From NCBI GenBank assembly GCA_949296115.1, contig CASFNR010000001.1, forward strand, positions 62,001-126,000: a DNA stretch of 64,000 nt, written 5' to 3'. Positions 1 through 9,062 of the stretch are shown piece after piece. Each line of letters begins with the position of its first letter. Position 1 is the stretch's first letter. Both the position numbers and the translations under genes were made by a program. The stretch comes from an uncultured Eubacteriales bacterium (GTDB lineage: Bacteria > Bacillota > Clostridia > Oscillospirales > Oscillospiraceae). The notes beneath the pieces are model-generated. The model ran no database searches. It saw only the letters and a list, made by a program, of their open reading frames with translations, and had not been told where the DNA came from.

Positions 1-2326
1 GCCGGAATTTTTTGATATATTTGTTTCGTTTCAGCGCCTGGTGGACAGCCGCCCGCAGCGTACCCGTCCCCTTTCCATGGATAATCCGCACCTGAGGCAG
101 GTTGCTGCGCATCGCTTCATCCAGGTATCGCTCCAGCACACACACTGCCTCCACGGCATCCATTCCACGCAGATCCACCTCTGTGGGCGTGGCCGACAGC
201 TTCATCTCCCTTCCGGAATGCTTCGGACGGCCCCCTTTTTCCTGGTAAGGATTTTCCTGCTCCAGAAGATACACTTCTTCCGGCTTGGCCGTCATTTTCA
301 GAATACCCGCCTGGAGCTGGTAGCTTCCATCCTTGTTGATCCCAATTACATTGGCTTTTGTTCCCAATTTCAAAAGTTCCACCGTATCGCCAACCAGGAT
401 TCCACGGGTCGGCTTCGGACGCTCTTTTCGAGGCTGGGAGGCACGTAGCTTCTCCTCCGCTTCGTTCAGGCTTCGGCGAATTTCTGTTTGACGTTGGTTA
501 ATGCCGGAGGCATCCGCATTTTCTGTGAGTTGTTTGCGAAGCGCTCTCAGCTCCTCAGAGGCCAGGTTGGCTGCAGTACGGGCTTCCTCAATAATGTACT
601 GGGCTTCCTTCCGGGCAGACTCCATGGCCTTCTCCCGCTCTTTGCGCAGCTGCTCGTTGTATTCCTCGCTTTGCTGCTTGATTTTTGCCGTTTCCTGTTT
701 CAGTCGTTCCGCTTCCTGGCGGGCGGATTCCATCTGCTGCCGCTGCTGCTCCAGCTGAGACAGAACATCCTCAAAATCTTTATCACTCTTGTCCACCAGG
801 CTGTCGGCTTCCTTCAAAATTTCCTCCGGAAGGCCCAGCTTCCGGGAAATCGCAAAAGCATTGGATTTGCCAGGAATGCCAATCAGCAGCCGGTAAGTAG
901 GCCGCAGGGTTTCCACATCAAACTCGCAGGATGCATTGATTACGCCTTTTGTACGCATGGCATACAGCTTCAGCTCGGCATAGTGCGTCGTGGCGACAAC
1001 CCGACTGCCCATCTTTCTGCAAAATTCGATAATCGCCGTGGCAAGGGCAGCGCCTTCAGCCGGGTCCGTTCCGGCGCCCAGCTCATCAAAAAGTACCAGC
1101 GTCCGATCGTCGCATTGGGCCACCACATCCACAATGGTACGCATATGGCTGGAGAAGGTGGAAAGGCTCTGGGCAATGGACTGCTCATCGCCGATATCCG
1201 CCAAAATCAAATCGAAGGTAGACAGTGTGCTCCCATCCCCCGCTGGGATATGAAGCCCGCACTCCGCCATCAGCGTCAGCAAACCGATGGTTTTCAGGGT
1301 CACAGTCTTACCGCCGGTATTGGGACCGGTGATAATCATACTGTCAAAATCCGTACCAAGGCGCACCGAAATCGGCACCACCATCTTCGGGTCAATCAAG
1401 GGGTGTCTGGCTTTCCGCAGGTCTACCTTGCCCTGGTCATTCATAATCGGGGCCCAGGCACGCATCCGGTAGGCCAGCCTGGCTTTTGCGAAAATCACAT
1501 CCAACTGAACCAGCAACCGATAATCCTCGCCAATTGCCTCCCGGTAGGCGGCTGCCTCTGCGGAAAGCTCCGCCAGAATCCGCTCAATTTCCTTCTTTTC
1601 CTTCAGTTCCAGTTCTCGCAGCGCATTGTTCGCGTTAACCGCAGACATAGGTTCCACGAAATAGGTCGAACCAGTAGCGGAAACATCATGTACCAGACCC
1701 GGAACATCGTTTTTACATTCGCTTTTGACCGGAACCACATAACGCCCCTGGCGGATGGTGATAATCGGCTCCCGGAGAAATTTGGAATAGGCCGGAGAGG
1801 AAATTACCTTTTGCAGACTATCCCGAATTTTAGCGGACTGAACACGCATATGGCGGCGGATCTCCGCCAGCGCCGGGGAGGCGTTGTCTGCAATCTCCTC
1901 CTCCGACAAGATCGCACCGAAAATCTTATCTTCCAGATATTTGTTTGGAGTCAGTCCTTGGAACAATGGATCCAGTATGGTTTTCTCCTCGTCCTCTGCC
2001 ACATACCCCTTGATGGTTCTGGCGCAGCGGAGAATGCCTGCAATGCGCAGCAGTTCTTTGGGCTGAAGGCTTCCACCTCGATCAGCCCGCTCCAGCGAGG
2101 CGCTGACATCCGTTACATCCCCAAAGACCGGATTCCCCTTCTTCGTGCACAGCTCTGCTGCCGCAGTTGTCTGCTGCAGCATCTGCTCCACGTCCTCCAA
2201 ATCGGAGGTGGGACGCAGCGCCAGGCAGGCTTCTTTGCCGCCGGCGCTGCCGGCACACTCTGCCAAAAGCTGCAAAACTGCGTCCAGTTCCAACTTAAGC
2301 AAAGATTTTTCATATAATTCTGTCAT
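1..2326 (-). CDS. mutS2: Endonuclease MutS2 (3' end beyond window)
   Basis: MutS2 is a MutS paralogue with ATPase and Smr nuclease domains. It acts on recombination intermediates and, in some Firmicutes, on collided ribosomes. About 775 residues are visible from the ATG at 2326, which follows a GGAG site. The Walker A motif GPNTGGKT lies near residue 334 and the Walker B motif LFDELGAGTD near residue 412. A Glu/Arg/Lys-rich coiled coil follows at about 520-600, and the Smr domain starts near 715 with VDLRGMDA and IHGKGTG. The family is usually just under 800 residues, so only a short tail is missing past base 1. It overlaps recO upstream by 17 nt and is last in the minus-strand operon visible here. 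Confidence 0.96.
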   Translation of the reverse strand, partial: MTELYEKSLLKLELDAVLQLLAECAGSAGGKEACLALRPTSDLEDVEQMLQQTTAAAELCTKKGNPVFGDVTDVSASLERADRGGSLQPKELLRIAGILRCARTIKGYVAEDEEKTILDPLFQGLTPNKYLEDKIFGAILSEEEIADNASPALAEIRRHMRVQSAKIRDSLQKVISSPAYSKFLREPIITIRQGRYVVPVKSECKNDVPGLVHDVSATGSTYFVEPMSAVNANNALRELELKEKKEIERILAELSAEAAAYREAIGEDYRLLVQLDVIFAKARLAYRMRAWAPIMNDQGKVDLRKARHPLIDPKMVVPISVRLGTDFDSMIITGPNTGGKTVTLKTIGLLTLMAECGLHIPAGDGSTLSTFDLILADIGDEQSIAQSLSTFSSHMRTIVDVVAQCDDRTLVLFDELGAGTDPAEGAALATAIIEFCRKMGSRVVATTHYAELKLYAMRTKGVINASCEFDVETLRPTYRLLIGIPGKSNAFAISRKLGLPEEILKEADSLVDKSDKDFEDVLSQLEQQRQQMESARQEAERLKQETAKIKQQSEEYNEQLRKEREKAMESARKEAQYIIEEARTAANLASEELRALRKQLTENADASGINQRQTEIRRSLNEAEEKLRASQPRKERPKPTRGILVGDTVELLKLGTKANVIGINKDGSYQLQAGILKMTAKPEEVYLLEQENPYQEKGGRPKHSGREMKLSATPTEVDLRGMDAVEAVCVLERYLDEAMRSNLPQVRIIHGKGTGTLRAAVHQALKRNKYIKKFR

Positions 2327-3071
2327 TTTTTACTCCTAACGATTTGTAAAAATCCAATGCGGAAAAGCTGCGTTCCAATTGGGTGCATAAGTACGCTTCC
2401 GTCAGGCTGGAAAGCAGTTCTATTGTCTCAGCTCCAGACCGAAATGAAAACAGACGCTTCGGTTCACATAAGCAGATGAAGCGCATGGTGTCCAGAACCG
2501 ATGCCGTCACAGGCATCCGAATTCCAGATGAATCCGGATCCCGGCAGGCCACGCATTCCAGATGCCCTGCCGATAAATCAAAACGCTGTGGCATCTGGCT
2601 TCCGCAGACGTGACAGCCAAACAAGTCCGGTGCGTAGCCCGCCAAACAGGCTGCCCGAAGCTCAAACACTGCCTTCACCTGCGTCTGGGGCAGTCCAAGC
2701 TCCGACAGGGCGTACAGGCAGTTCAGTAACAGCGACTGAAGCTCCGGGTTTGGCAAATCCTCCTGAGAAACGACCTCGGCTACCTGGGCAAAGTAAGTGC
2801 CCAATGACAAGCGTTCCAGATCTCTGCGCAGAGGCAAAAACAGCGCAATGGGAGCAGCCTCATTGATGGTGTAATGGCCCCGGTACTCAAACAGGGTATA
2901 CTCCCCGTAAGCCAGGAGCTGGCAGGGCGCAATCAAGGGGCTGTTCTTTTTCCGCAGCCCCCTGGCCTTCACTGTGAGCTTTCCCTGGCTGGTAGTAAGC
3001 AGCGTCAGCAATGCGTCCCGGTCATTGTAATCGGTAACACGCAGGACGATCCCCTGGGTTTTCAAGTACAT
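2310..3071 (-). CDS. recO: DNA repair protein RecO
   Basis: RecO loads RecA onto SSB-coated single-stranded DNA together with RecR. The 253-residue protein has the N-terminal OB-fold signature (KTQGIVLRVTDYNDRD) and a Cys4 zinc site (CHVC near 152, CVAC near 172) typical of Firmicutes RecO. Its 3' end overlaps mutS2 by 17 nt and its 5' end overlaps the small yqzL frame, so translation is probably coupled. The order era-yqzL-recO matches Bacillus. Confidence 0.95.
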   Translation of the reverse strand: MYLKTQGIVLRVTDYNDRDALLTLLTTSQGKLTVKARGLRKKNSPLIAPCQLLAYGEYTLFEYRGHYTINEAAPIALFLPLRRDLERLSLGTYFAQVAEVVSQEDLPNPELQSLLLNCLYALSELGLPQTQVKAVFELRAACLAGYAPDLFGCHVCGSQMPQRFDLSAGHLECVACRDPDSSGIRMPVTASVLDTMRFICLCEPKRLFSFRSGAETIELLSSLTEAYLCTQLERSFSALDFYKSLGVKNDRII

Positions 3072-3165
3072 TGTTTTCCTCCGTTTTCAGCTGTCTGCTG
3101 TACATCAAGTACGCCTCCGGTGCGCCGGTTTCCACAAACAGCTGCCAATAATCTCCTGCGTTCAT
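3022..3165 (-). CDS. yqzL: YqzL family small protein
   Basis: This 47-residue protein begins MNAGDYWQLFVETGAPEAYL. The pattern W-x-L/F-F-x-x-T-G-x-x-x-x-Y-L is that of the YqzL family, which sits between era and recO in Bacillus. Its function is unknown. The start was chosen because AGGAGGG sits 7 nt before this ATG; an in-frame ATG 14 codons upstream has no such site. It overlaps the first 50 nt of recO in another frame, so it may help couple era and recO translation. The last 15 or so residues, inside recO, are not family-like and may be unconstrained. Confidence 0.75.
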   Translation of the reverse strand: MNAGDYWQLFVETGAPEAYLMYSRQLKTEENNVLENPGDRPACYRLQ

Positions 3166-3243
3166 TGCAATCCCTCCTGATCCCTGTGCGGCGATGATTA
3201 TGTCCATAGGATTTCCCGCAGATCGGAGGTTTACTTCTGGAAA

Positions 3244-4131
3244 TTATTCGCTATAGCCGAAATTACGCACCAGGAAATCACTGTCCCGCCAGTTTTCCTT
3301 GACCTTTACCCAGGTTGTCAGGTAAACTTTGGTTCCCATAAACCGTTCGCAGTCCGCTCTAGCCAGGGAGGAGATCTTTTTCAGCATGGCTCCCTGCTTG
3401 CCGATGATGATTCCTTTATGGCTGGCTTTTTCGCAGTAAATGGTGGCATCAATGTCAATAATCCCATTGTCCCGCTCAGAAAAGGTGGTAATCTCTACGG
3501 CGGTTCCGTGGGGCACCTCCCGCTCCAGGCACCACAGAAGTTTTTCCCGGATAATTTCCGCCATGACCTGCCGCTCCGGCTGGTCTGTAGTAACGTCATC
3601 CGGGAACAGGAACGGGCCCTCCACTGCATATTTTTCACACTCTTTAAGCAGAATGTCGATTCCGTCTCCCGTTTTGGCGCAGACGGGAATGATTGCGTCA
3701 AACGCTCCTGTGCTGGAATACACTGCAATCACTTCCAGCAGCTTGTCCTTCTCAATTGTATCAATTTTGTTGATGACCAGAATGCAGGGGCAACGGCTTG
3801 CCCGAATTTTTTCAATCAAAGCCTGTTCCTGTGCGCCAACGTTGGCAATCGGCTCCACCACCAGCAGCGTGGCGTCCACGTCGGCAATGGATTCCCGGAC
3901 GGTATTGACCATATAATCTCCCAACTTGGTACGGGCCCGGTGGTAGCCCGGCGTATCCACAAAAACATATTGCAGATGGTTCTGGGTGCGGATTCCGCAA
4001 ATTCGGTTCCGGGTCGTCTGGGGCTTGTTAGATACGATTGCGATTTTCTCCCCTACCAAATGATTGATCAGGGTGGATTTTCCCACATTGGGCCGGCCGG
4101 CGATGGTAATAATAGCGGTCTTTGTATTCAT
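3244..4131 (-). CDS. era: GTPase Era
   Basis: Era is an essential GTPase that binds the 3' end of 16S rRNA during 30S assembly. The 295 residues are the usual length. G1 is GRPNVGKS near residue 12, G3 is DTPG near 59, and G4 is NKID near 121. The C-terminal KH domain carries IIIGKQGAMLKKI near 240. It lies between ybeY upstream and yqzL/recO downstream in the classic Firmicutes cluster. Confidence 0.97.
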   Translation of the reverse strand: MNTKTAIITIAGRPNVGKSTLINHLVGEKIAIVSNKPQTTRNRICGIRTQNHLQYVFVDTPGYHRARTKLGDYMVNTVRESIADVDATLLVVEPIANVGAQEQALIEKIRASRCPCILVINKIDTIEKDKLLEVIAVYSSTGAFDAIIPVCAKTGDGIDILLKECEKYAVEGPFLFPDDVTTDQPERQVMAEIIREKLLWCLEREVPHGTAVEITTFSERDNGIIDIDATIYCEKASHKGIIIGKQGAMLKKISSLARADCERFMGTKVYLTTWVKVKENWRDSDFLVRNFGYSE

Positions 4132-4166
4132 AGTATACTCCCTATTTTCTGTGCACTGAAAAGACT

Positions 4167-4667
4167 TTAATCTCTGGACATACCGGGAATCGAGGCGGCG
4201 ATTGCCTCCTCCCGCTGCCGCATCCGGCGCTTCTGCTCCCCCTCATCCAGGTGGTCATAGCCCAGCAGATGCAGCATGGAATGGATGGTCAGGTAGCCGA
4301 CCTCCCGGCGCAGAGAATGGCCATAGGCCTGCGCCTGCTCCTTTGCTCGTTCCAGACTGATACACATATCCCCCAGAGGAACCAGCCCGGTTTCCGGGTC
4401 CTGATATTCCGTCCAATCCCGGGGCGGCTCTCCGGCGGTAAGCTGGAACATGGGAAAGCTCAGCACATCTGTAGGTTTGTCCAGGTGACGGCTTTCCCGG
4501 TTAATCGTCTGGATGCCGGCGTCATCTGTAATCAGGACATTGATCTCGCAGCGTGCCGTGACGCCTTCGGCCGCCAATGTCCGCTGAATGCACTTGCATA
4601 TATTGGCACGGATGGCAAAGCGCTGCAAACTCAGCTGCTCAAAAACCAAATTGATTTTATGTTTCAT
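4167..4667 (-). CDS. ybeY: Endoribonuclease YbeY
   Basis: YbeY is a zinc-dependent RNase involved in 16S rRNA 3' processing and ribosome quality control. The 166 residues include the metal site HSMLHLLGYDH near residue 121. The ATG at 4667 was preferred to an upstream in-frame ATG at 4787 because it starts right after phoH ends (4669) and gives the family length, MKHKINLVFEQL. Order phoH-ybeY-era is conserved across bacteria. Confidence 0.95.
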   Translation of the reverse strand: MKHKINLVFEQLSLQRFAIRANICKCIQRTLAAEGVTARCEINVLITDDAGIQTINRESRHLDKPTDVLSFPMFQLTAGEPPRDWTEYQDPETGLVPLGDMCISLERAKEQAQAYGHSLRREVGYLTIHSMLHLLGYDHLDEGEQKRRMRQREEAIAASIPGMSRD

Positions 4668-4668
4668 G

Positions 4669-5685
4669 TCATACTTTCCTCTTATACCGTCCTTTGATGG
4701 GGCGGAAATTGTCCTTATGCTCCTGCTTCTGATTTGCTTTTTCGTAGGCATTGATGATTTCCTGAACCAAAGCGTGCCGCACCACATCTGCGGAGGTCAA
4801 CCGACAGATGGCAATGTCTTTCACACCATCCAAGACCCGAATGGCGTCTTTCAGCCCGGATACTTTGTCATCCGGCAGGTCGATCTGGGTAATGTCCCCC
4901 GTTATAACAATTTTCGACCCGAAGCCAAGGCGGGTCAGAAACATCTTCATCTGCTCCCGGGTTGTATTTTGGGCTTCGTCCAGGATAATGAAGCTATCGT
5001 CCAGGGTTCTGCCCCGCATATATGCCAAAGGCGCCACTTCAATGGAGCCACGTTCCTGATACTTTTGGAAGGTCTCTGCTCCCAGCATGTCATACAGCGC
5101 ATCGTACAGCGGACGCAGGTAAGGGTCCACCTTGTTCTGCAAATCTCCTGGAAGGAATCCCAACCGTTCCCCTGCTTCCACTGCCGGTCTGGTCAGGATA
5201 ATCCGGTTAACCGTCCGCTCTCGAAACGCAGCGACTGCGGCAGCCACGGCCAGATAAGTTTTACCCGTTCCTGCGGGTCCAACGCCAATGGTGACCGTGT
5301 TCTTGCCGATGGCACGCATATATTGCTGCTGTCCCACGGTTTTTGCTTTGATTGGTTTTCCCTTTGCAGTGATGCAGACCACATCTTTGGTCATTTGCGT
5401 CACCTGCTGGTCATTGCCCTCATTAACCAGGGTAATCAGGTAGCGCACGCGCTGCTCGTCAATCTGTTCTCCTTTGGAGGCCAGAAGGAGCAGCCCCTCC
5501 AATGTCCGGGCTGCCTTATCCACCCGCTCCTCATCTCCGGAAATCCGCAGATCCGTTCCACGATTCACCACCTGGACATTCAGCGCTTCTTCAATCCGCT
5601 TGATATTTTCATCAAAAGAGCCGAATACGGCAATCAGGTCTTCCACCCGCTCCGCATTTACAATTCTCTCAATTTCCTTCCCCAT
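4669..5685 (-). CDS. PhoH-like ATPase (YbeZ type)
   Basis: This is a PhoH/YbeZ family P-loop ATPase, thought to act with YbeY in RNA metabolism. It has 338 residues, with an N-terminal KH-like segment, Walker A GPAGTGKT near residue 136, and a DEAQN motif near 237. The ATG follows TAGGAG. It overlaps yqfD upstream by 17 nt and abuts ybeY downstream, so the genes are likely co-transcribed. The RNA role is from the family, not visible here. Confidence 0.94.
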   Translation of the reverse strand: MGKEIERIVNAERVEDLIAVFGSFDENIKRIEEALNVQVVNRGTDLRISGDEERVDKAARTLEGLLLLASKGEQIDEQRVRYLITLVNEGNDQQVTQMTKDVVCITAKGKPIKAKTVGQQQYMRAIGKNTVTIGVGPAGTGKTYLAVAAAVAAFRERTVNRIILTRPAVEAGERLGFLPGDLQNKVDPYLRPLYDALYDMLGAETFQKYQERGSIEVAPLAYMRGRTLDDSFIILDEAQNTTREQMKMFLTRLGFGSKIVITGDITQIDLPDDKVSGLKDAIRVLDGVKDIAICRLTSADVVRHALVQEIINAYEKANQKQEHKDNFRPIKGRYKRKV

Positions 5686-6865
5686 CTGTGTCTCCTATCT
5701 GTTCCTGTTTCTCTCTGCCAATCATTTCTGTGCAGATATAGCTGCCGGCATAGTGATATACGCCGTTTTCCTGTGTTATATCTCCCTGGGACTGTGTGAT
5801 TTCGCCAGCAATCATCTGGTCCAGAACACACGCCTGGGAAAACCGGCGCAAGGCAGATGCGGCTTCCCCCGGAGCGGTATTCTGCGTGGTAAAATCGCAG
5901 TCCGTGTAAACGTCCACGCACAGCGCAACCGGAAGCTGAAATCCGCCCGGCAGCGTCACGCAGTATTCCGAATACATTCTACCACAAGTGTCATGGGAAA
6001 TTCCACTGTCTTTCCATAATTTTATGTATTTTTTTCCGATGCGCAGCCCGATTTGATACATATTTTTTTGTAAGGCTGATTTCTCCATCCTGTAATCCGG
6101 TGTAACGGCGGAGAAGTTGCGCTGGGTCTGCGCATAAATTTCTCCGGTGGCTCTGCCTGCCACAATCCGATTCCCGCAGTCTGTATAACCCGAGATCAAA
6201 GTTTGCCCCTCTGTGACGGACTGTCCTGCACGGACTTGCGGCGTCCCTCCGGTTGCGGTTATGGAAAGGATATAACCATCCCGGGCAGCCACCAGACTGC
6301 TTACAATATGTTCCAGATCAACCTCCGGCGATAGGGCACGCTCTCGAACCGAAATTGTGGCAACGCATCCAGCCGTGTTGATGCCGGCCCATTGCAATTG
6401 AGGCAGCTTGTCAAGCAGCGCATTTTTTACCTTTTCACTGCGCACTTCTCTTCTGGAAGCGCCGAAGGAAATGCCGCAAGCTTCCGCTGCGTCCAGTATT
6501 TCGGTTTTGGAGACAATATGATTGCCGTCCACTTGGACAAACAGCACTCTGCTTGGAAGATACACCGCTGCAGCCAGTAAAACGGCTCCTCCCAGGATCA
6601 AGACCGGGCGATGCAAAAGCGCCTTTCCCCTCCAAAACCATCCCAGATGTCTGGTTATGATACTGCTTCCGCCCCGTTTTTCCACAATTGAAGCAACTTT
6701 CCGATAGTCTTTCCGACGGATACGAACCCGGCATGTCAGATACGAAATTGGTTTTGTATCAAAAAGTTCCACTCCTTGCTCTGCCATAGCCATCCATGTC
6801 TGCTCCGGCTCCGCGCAGGTCAGTTCCAATTCCAGCATACCTGCCATAGAATTCCACAAGTTCAT
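5669..6865 (-). CDS. yqfD: Sporulation protein YqfD
   Basis: YqfD is a membrane protein of Firmicutes spore formers, expressed in the mother cell in Bacillus; its molecular role is unclear. The 398 residues have a soluble N-terminus, one membrane segment at about 88-106 (LILGGAVLLAAAVYLP) and a long outer domain starting with a POTRA-like stretch. The start overlaps the yqfC stop by four bases (ATGA), so the two are translationally coupled. The 3' end overlaps phoH, linking sporulation genes to the ribosome-maturation cluster. Confidence 0.92.
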   Translation of the reverse strand: MNLWNSMAGMLELELTCAEPEQTWMAMAEQGVELFDTKPISYLTCRVRIRRKDYRKVASIVEKRGGSSIITRHLGWFWRGKALLHRPVLILGGAVLLAAAVYLPSRVLFVQVDGNHIVSKTEILDAAEACGISFGASRREVRSEKVKNALLDKLPQLQWAGINTAGCVATISVRERALSPEVDLEHIVSSLVAARDGYILSITATGGTPQVRAGQSVTEGQTLISGYTDCGNRIVAGRATGEIYAQTQRNFSAVTPDYRMEKSALQKNMYQIGLRIGKKYIKLWKDSGISHDTCGRMYSEYCVTLPGGFQLPVALCVDVYTDCDFTTQNTAPGEAASALRRFSQACVLDQMIAGEITQSQGDITQENGVYHYAGSYICTEMIGREKQEQIGDTDGEGN

Positions 6866-7143
6866 GCCGATCCCCTCCGCTGCAACGTCACACCTTCAAT
6901 CTTTCCTCGGATCACCAGCTGGTCCTTGGTCATTCGTATCATCTCCAGGCCGCAGCCGCAGATGCATATGCAGCCGAATTTGACTTTCACCTGAATGGAC
7001 TCGCGGCTGTATGCTGTAACACCTGCGTGGTTTTCAATCAGCACTTGCTGATCCCCCGCGATTTCCACAATTGGCTGCCCCGGAAATGGTTCCGCCAGCA
7101 AATCCGCCTCTTCCGAGAAACGGTTCCATAGGCTGTGGGCCAT
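6862..7143 (-). CDS. yqfC: Sporulation protein YqfC
   Basis: The 93-residue YqfC protein is found in spore formers, always next to yqfD. It has the family pattern of a short N-terminus, a beta-rich core (IENHAGVTAYSRESIQV) and a Gly/Cys-containing end (CICICGCGLEMIRM). The ATG is preceded by AAAGGGGGG. It is the first gene of the minus-strand run down to mutS2 and lies divergent from the YlbJ-like gene, so the 74-nt gap before 7218 should hold promoters for both. Confidence 0.9.
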   Translation of the reverse strand: MAHSLWNRFSEEADLLAEPFPGQPIVEIAGDQQVLIENHAGVTAYSRESIQVKVKFGCICICGCGLEMIRMTKDQLVIRGKIEGVTLQRRGSA

Positions 7144-7217
7144 ACAGCACCCCCCTTTGGGTTAACCATATGAATCCTTTGCCGGATAGTTGCATAGATT
7201 CTTGTGAGGTGAGCGAT

Positions 7218-8204
7218 GTGAACCGGAGAGGTTTCTGGACCGGCCTTTGCGCCGGATTGGGAATGATGATGCTGATTCTCGATGCCAAAACTGCACTGGA
7301 AGGTGCGCAGAATGGCGTCTCATTGTGTATTCAGGCGATTATTCCTTCTCTGTTTCCTTTTTTCGTGCTGTCCATTGTGTTCAATGGAGCGTTGGCAGGG
7401 GAACAACTACCCGGTCTGACTTTATTCGCCAGACTGTTAAATGTGCCCAGAAACATGGAATTCTTGTTGATTCCGGCATTTTTAGGCGGGTATCCTGTTG
7501 GTGCGCAGGCTGTGTCTGCTTTCTATCGGCAGGGACAGCTTTCCCGCCAAAACGCCCAGAGAATGCTCTCCTTTTGCAGCAACGCTGGACCGGCGTTTCT
7601 TTTTGGGATGACAGCTTCTTTGTTTTCCGATTGGCGAATCGTTTGGTGCTTATGGGGGATTCATATCGTCTCCGCAGTATTGACAGCGATGTGGATTCCT
7701 GGCTATCCAGAGCCCAATAGCAGGCCGGTCAAGTCCGAAACGAATTCCTCCTGGTCTGAGGCGGTAGCCAGCGCCGTAACCATCACAGCGTCGATCTGCG
7801 GTTGGGTCATCCTCTTTCGGATTCTGATCTGTTTTTTAGACCGTTGGATTTTATGGTTCTTTTCAGCTGAGGTTCGGGTTGCGTTAACCGGGCTGCTGGA
7901 ATTGTCCAACGGCTGTCTTGCATTGAAAGACATTCCGTCGGAATCCCTTCGCTTCTTACTCTGCTCCGTCTTTTTAGGATGCGGCGGATTGTGCGTGACC
8001 ATGCAGACTGCAAGCATCATCGGCAGCCTGTCCCTTCGGGGGTACCTTCTGGGGAAAGCCATGCAGACCTTATTCAGCCTTCTGCTTTGCCTCGCCATAA
8101 TTAACGGAATTGGGATTCCCTGCCTGGCCGCTCTTCTCGTCCTCTCTTTTGTTTGGACAATGCGAAAAAAATACAGTGGCAATCCGAGGATGCTTGGTGT
8201 ATAA
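7218..8204 (+). CDS. YlbJ-like sporulation integral membrane protein
   Basis: This 328-residue polytopic membrane protein has about eight hydrophobic segments and the nucleoside-recognition (Gate) fold pattern, including SLFPFFVLSIVFNG and GGYPVGAQAVSAFY. The latter resembles the conserved G-G-Y-P-x-G-A motif of YlbJ-type sporulation proteins. The GTG start at 7218 was chosen because GAGGTG lies 6 nt upstream; an ATG at 7171 lacks a site and would add a non-hydrophobic tail. It could be another Gate-family carrier. Divergence from yqfC supports a sporulation role. Confidence 0.75.
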   Translation: MNRRGFWTGLCAGLGMMMLILDAKTALEGAQNGVSLCIQAIIPSLFPFFVLSIVFNGALAGEQLPGLTLFARLLNVPRNMEFLLIPAFLGGYPVGAQAVSAFYRQGQLSRQNAQRMLSFCSNAGPAFLFGMTASLFSDWRIVWCLWGIHIVSAVLTAMWIPGYPEPNSRPVKSETNSSWSEAVASAVTITASICGWVILFRILICFLDRWILWFFSAEVRVALTGLLELSNGCLALKDIPSESLRFLLCSVFLGCGGLCVTMQTASIIGSLSLRGYLLGKAMQTLFSLLLCLAIINGIGIPCLAALLVLSFVWTMRKKYSGNPRMLGV

Positions 8205-8234
8205 TCGTATTATCCGAATTTTGGGGGAAACAAC

Positions 8235-8444
8235 ATGCTGTTCCGAAAAAAAATAGACCCGATGTGCGCTTACTGTGCCCATGGTACGTCACTGGAATCA
8301 GGTCATATCTTATGTGCGAAGAAGGGGATTCGAAGCCAAAGTGAGAAATGCCGCCGTTTCCGGTATGATCCCTGCAAACGGGTTCCCGCAAAGCCAAAGC
8401 CTATGGATGTGACACGATACGATCAGGAGGATTTTTCGCTTTAA
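8235..8444 (+). CDS. Small Cys-rich protein of unknown function
   Basis: This 69-residue protein starts MLFRKKIDPMCAYC and has cysteines at 11, 14, 27, 39 and 47, with basic residues between them and an acidic end (RYDQEDFSL). The spacing C-x2-C...C...C suggests a small metal-binding domain. I believe similar short proteins occur in related gut Clostridia, but the family is unnamed to me. The ATG follows GGGGGA. It lies 30 nt after the YlbJ-like gene and before a strong terminator, so it is probably in the same transcript. Confidence 0.65.
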   Translation: MLFRKKIDPMCAYCAHGTSLESGHILCAKKGIRSQSEKCRRFRYDPCKRVPAKPKPMDVTRYDQEDFSL

Positions 8445-8469
8445 ACTGCAGCTGTATTGAATTGGACGA

Positions 8470-8524
8470 AAGAAGCTTCGGCCGGTGTCTTGGTAAAAGG
8501 CACGACCGAAGCTTCTTGTTTTTC
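8470..8524. terminator. Bidirectional terminator after Cys-rich gene and pgsA
   Basis: A 12-bp perfect inverted repeat (AAGAAGCTTCGG with CCGAAGCTTCTT) encloses an imperfect inner stem and is followed by a T-rich stretch. It lies between convergent genes ending at 8444 (plus) and 8532 (minus) and can serve both. Confidence 0.8.
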
Positions 8525-8531
8525 TCTTTGG

Positions 8532-9062
8532 TTACGTCTGGAGACATTTCCAGTTCTGAACAAAATATTCCACGCCGGAATAGAGCGTCGTAACAACAAT
8601 TAATGCAATAACGACCCAGTTCAGGATCTCAATTCCAGGCAGCGCCATCATGAAGCATAGTCCCACCATGGTACTGGCTGTTTTCACCTTGCCGCTCCAT
8701 CCTGCAGCAATCACAGTCCCCTTCTGCGCCGCAATCAGCCGCAGACCTGTCACGCCAAATTCCCGGGTCAAAACAATCATTAACGCCCAAGCGGGAAAGA
8801 CGCCCCACTCGCAGAACATGGACATTGCGGCAATGGTCAGCAGCTTGTCGGCCAATGGATCCAGGAATTTTCCAAAGTCTGTGGTCTGGTTGTAATGTCT
8901 GGCGATGTATCCGTCAATGCAGTCTGTTACGCTGGCAATGATAAATACCGCAAGGGCAAAATACATCCAAAAGCCAGCGTTTCCCTCAGACAGATACATG
9001 CAAATCAGATACAGCGGAATCATTACCACCCGAACCAGGGTGATTTTGCTTGCGGTCGTCAT
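8532..9062 (-). CDS. pgsA: CDP-diacylglycerol-glycerol-3-phosphate 3-phosphatidyltransferase
   Basis: PgsA makes phosphatidylglycerol phosphate from CDP-diacylglycerol at the membrane, the first committed step to phosphatidylglycerol. The 176 residues carry the CDP-alcohol phosphatidyltransferase signature D-x2-D-G-x2-A-R-x8-G-x3-D-x3-D, seen as DCIDGYIARHYNQTTDFGKF then LDPLADK, within several membrane helices. It starts inside the rimO stop (ATGA overlap) behind GGAGG. Length and start context (TASKITLVRV) fit PgsA better than other family members. Confidence 0.93.
   Translation of the reverse strand: MTTASKITLVRVVMIPLYLICMYLSEGNAGFWMYFALAVFIIASVTDCIDGYIARHYNQTTDFGKFLDPLADKLLTIAAMSMFCEWGVFPAWALMIVLTREFGVTGLRLIAAQKGTVIAAGWSGKVKTASTMVGLCFMMALPGIEILNWVVIALIVVTTLYSGVEYFVQNWKCLQT

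Noticed and set aside
488..2317. Long plus-strand open frame opposite mutS2
   Set aside because: It is the antisense of a well-conserved MutS2 frame, with no ribosome site or recognisable domain.
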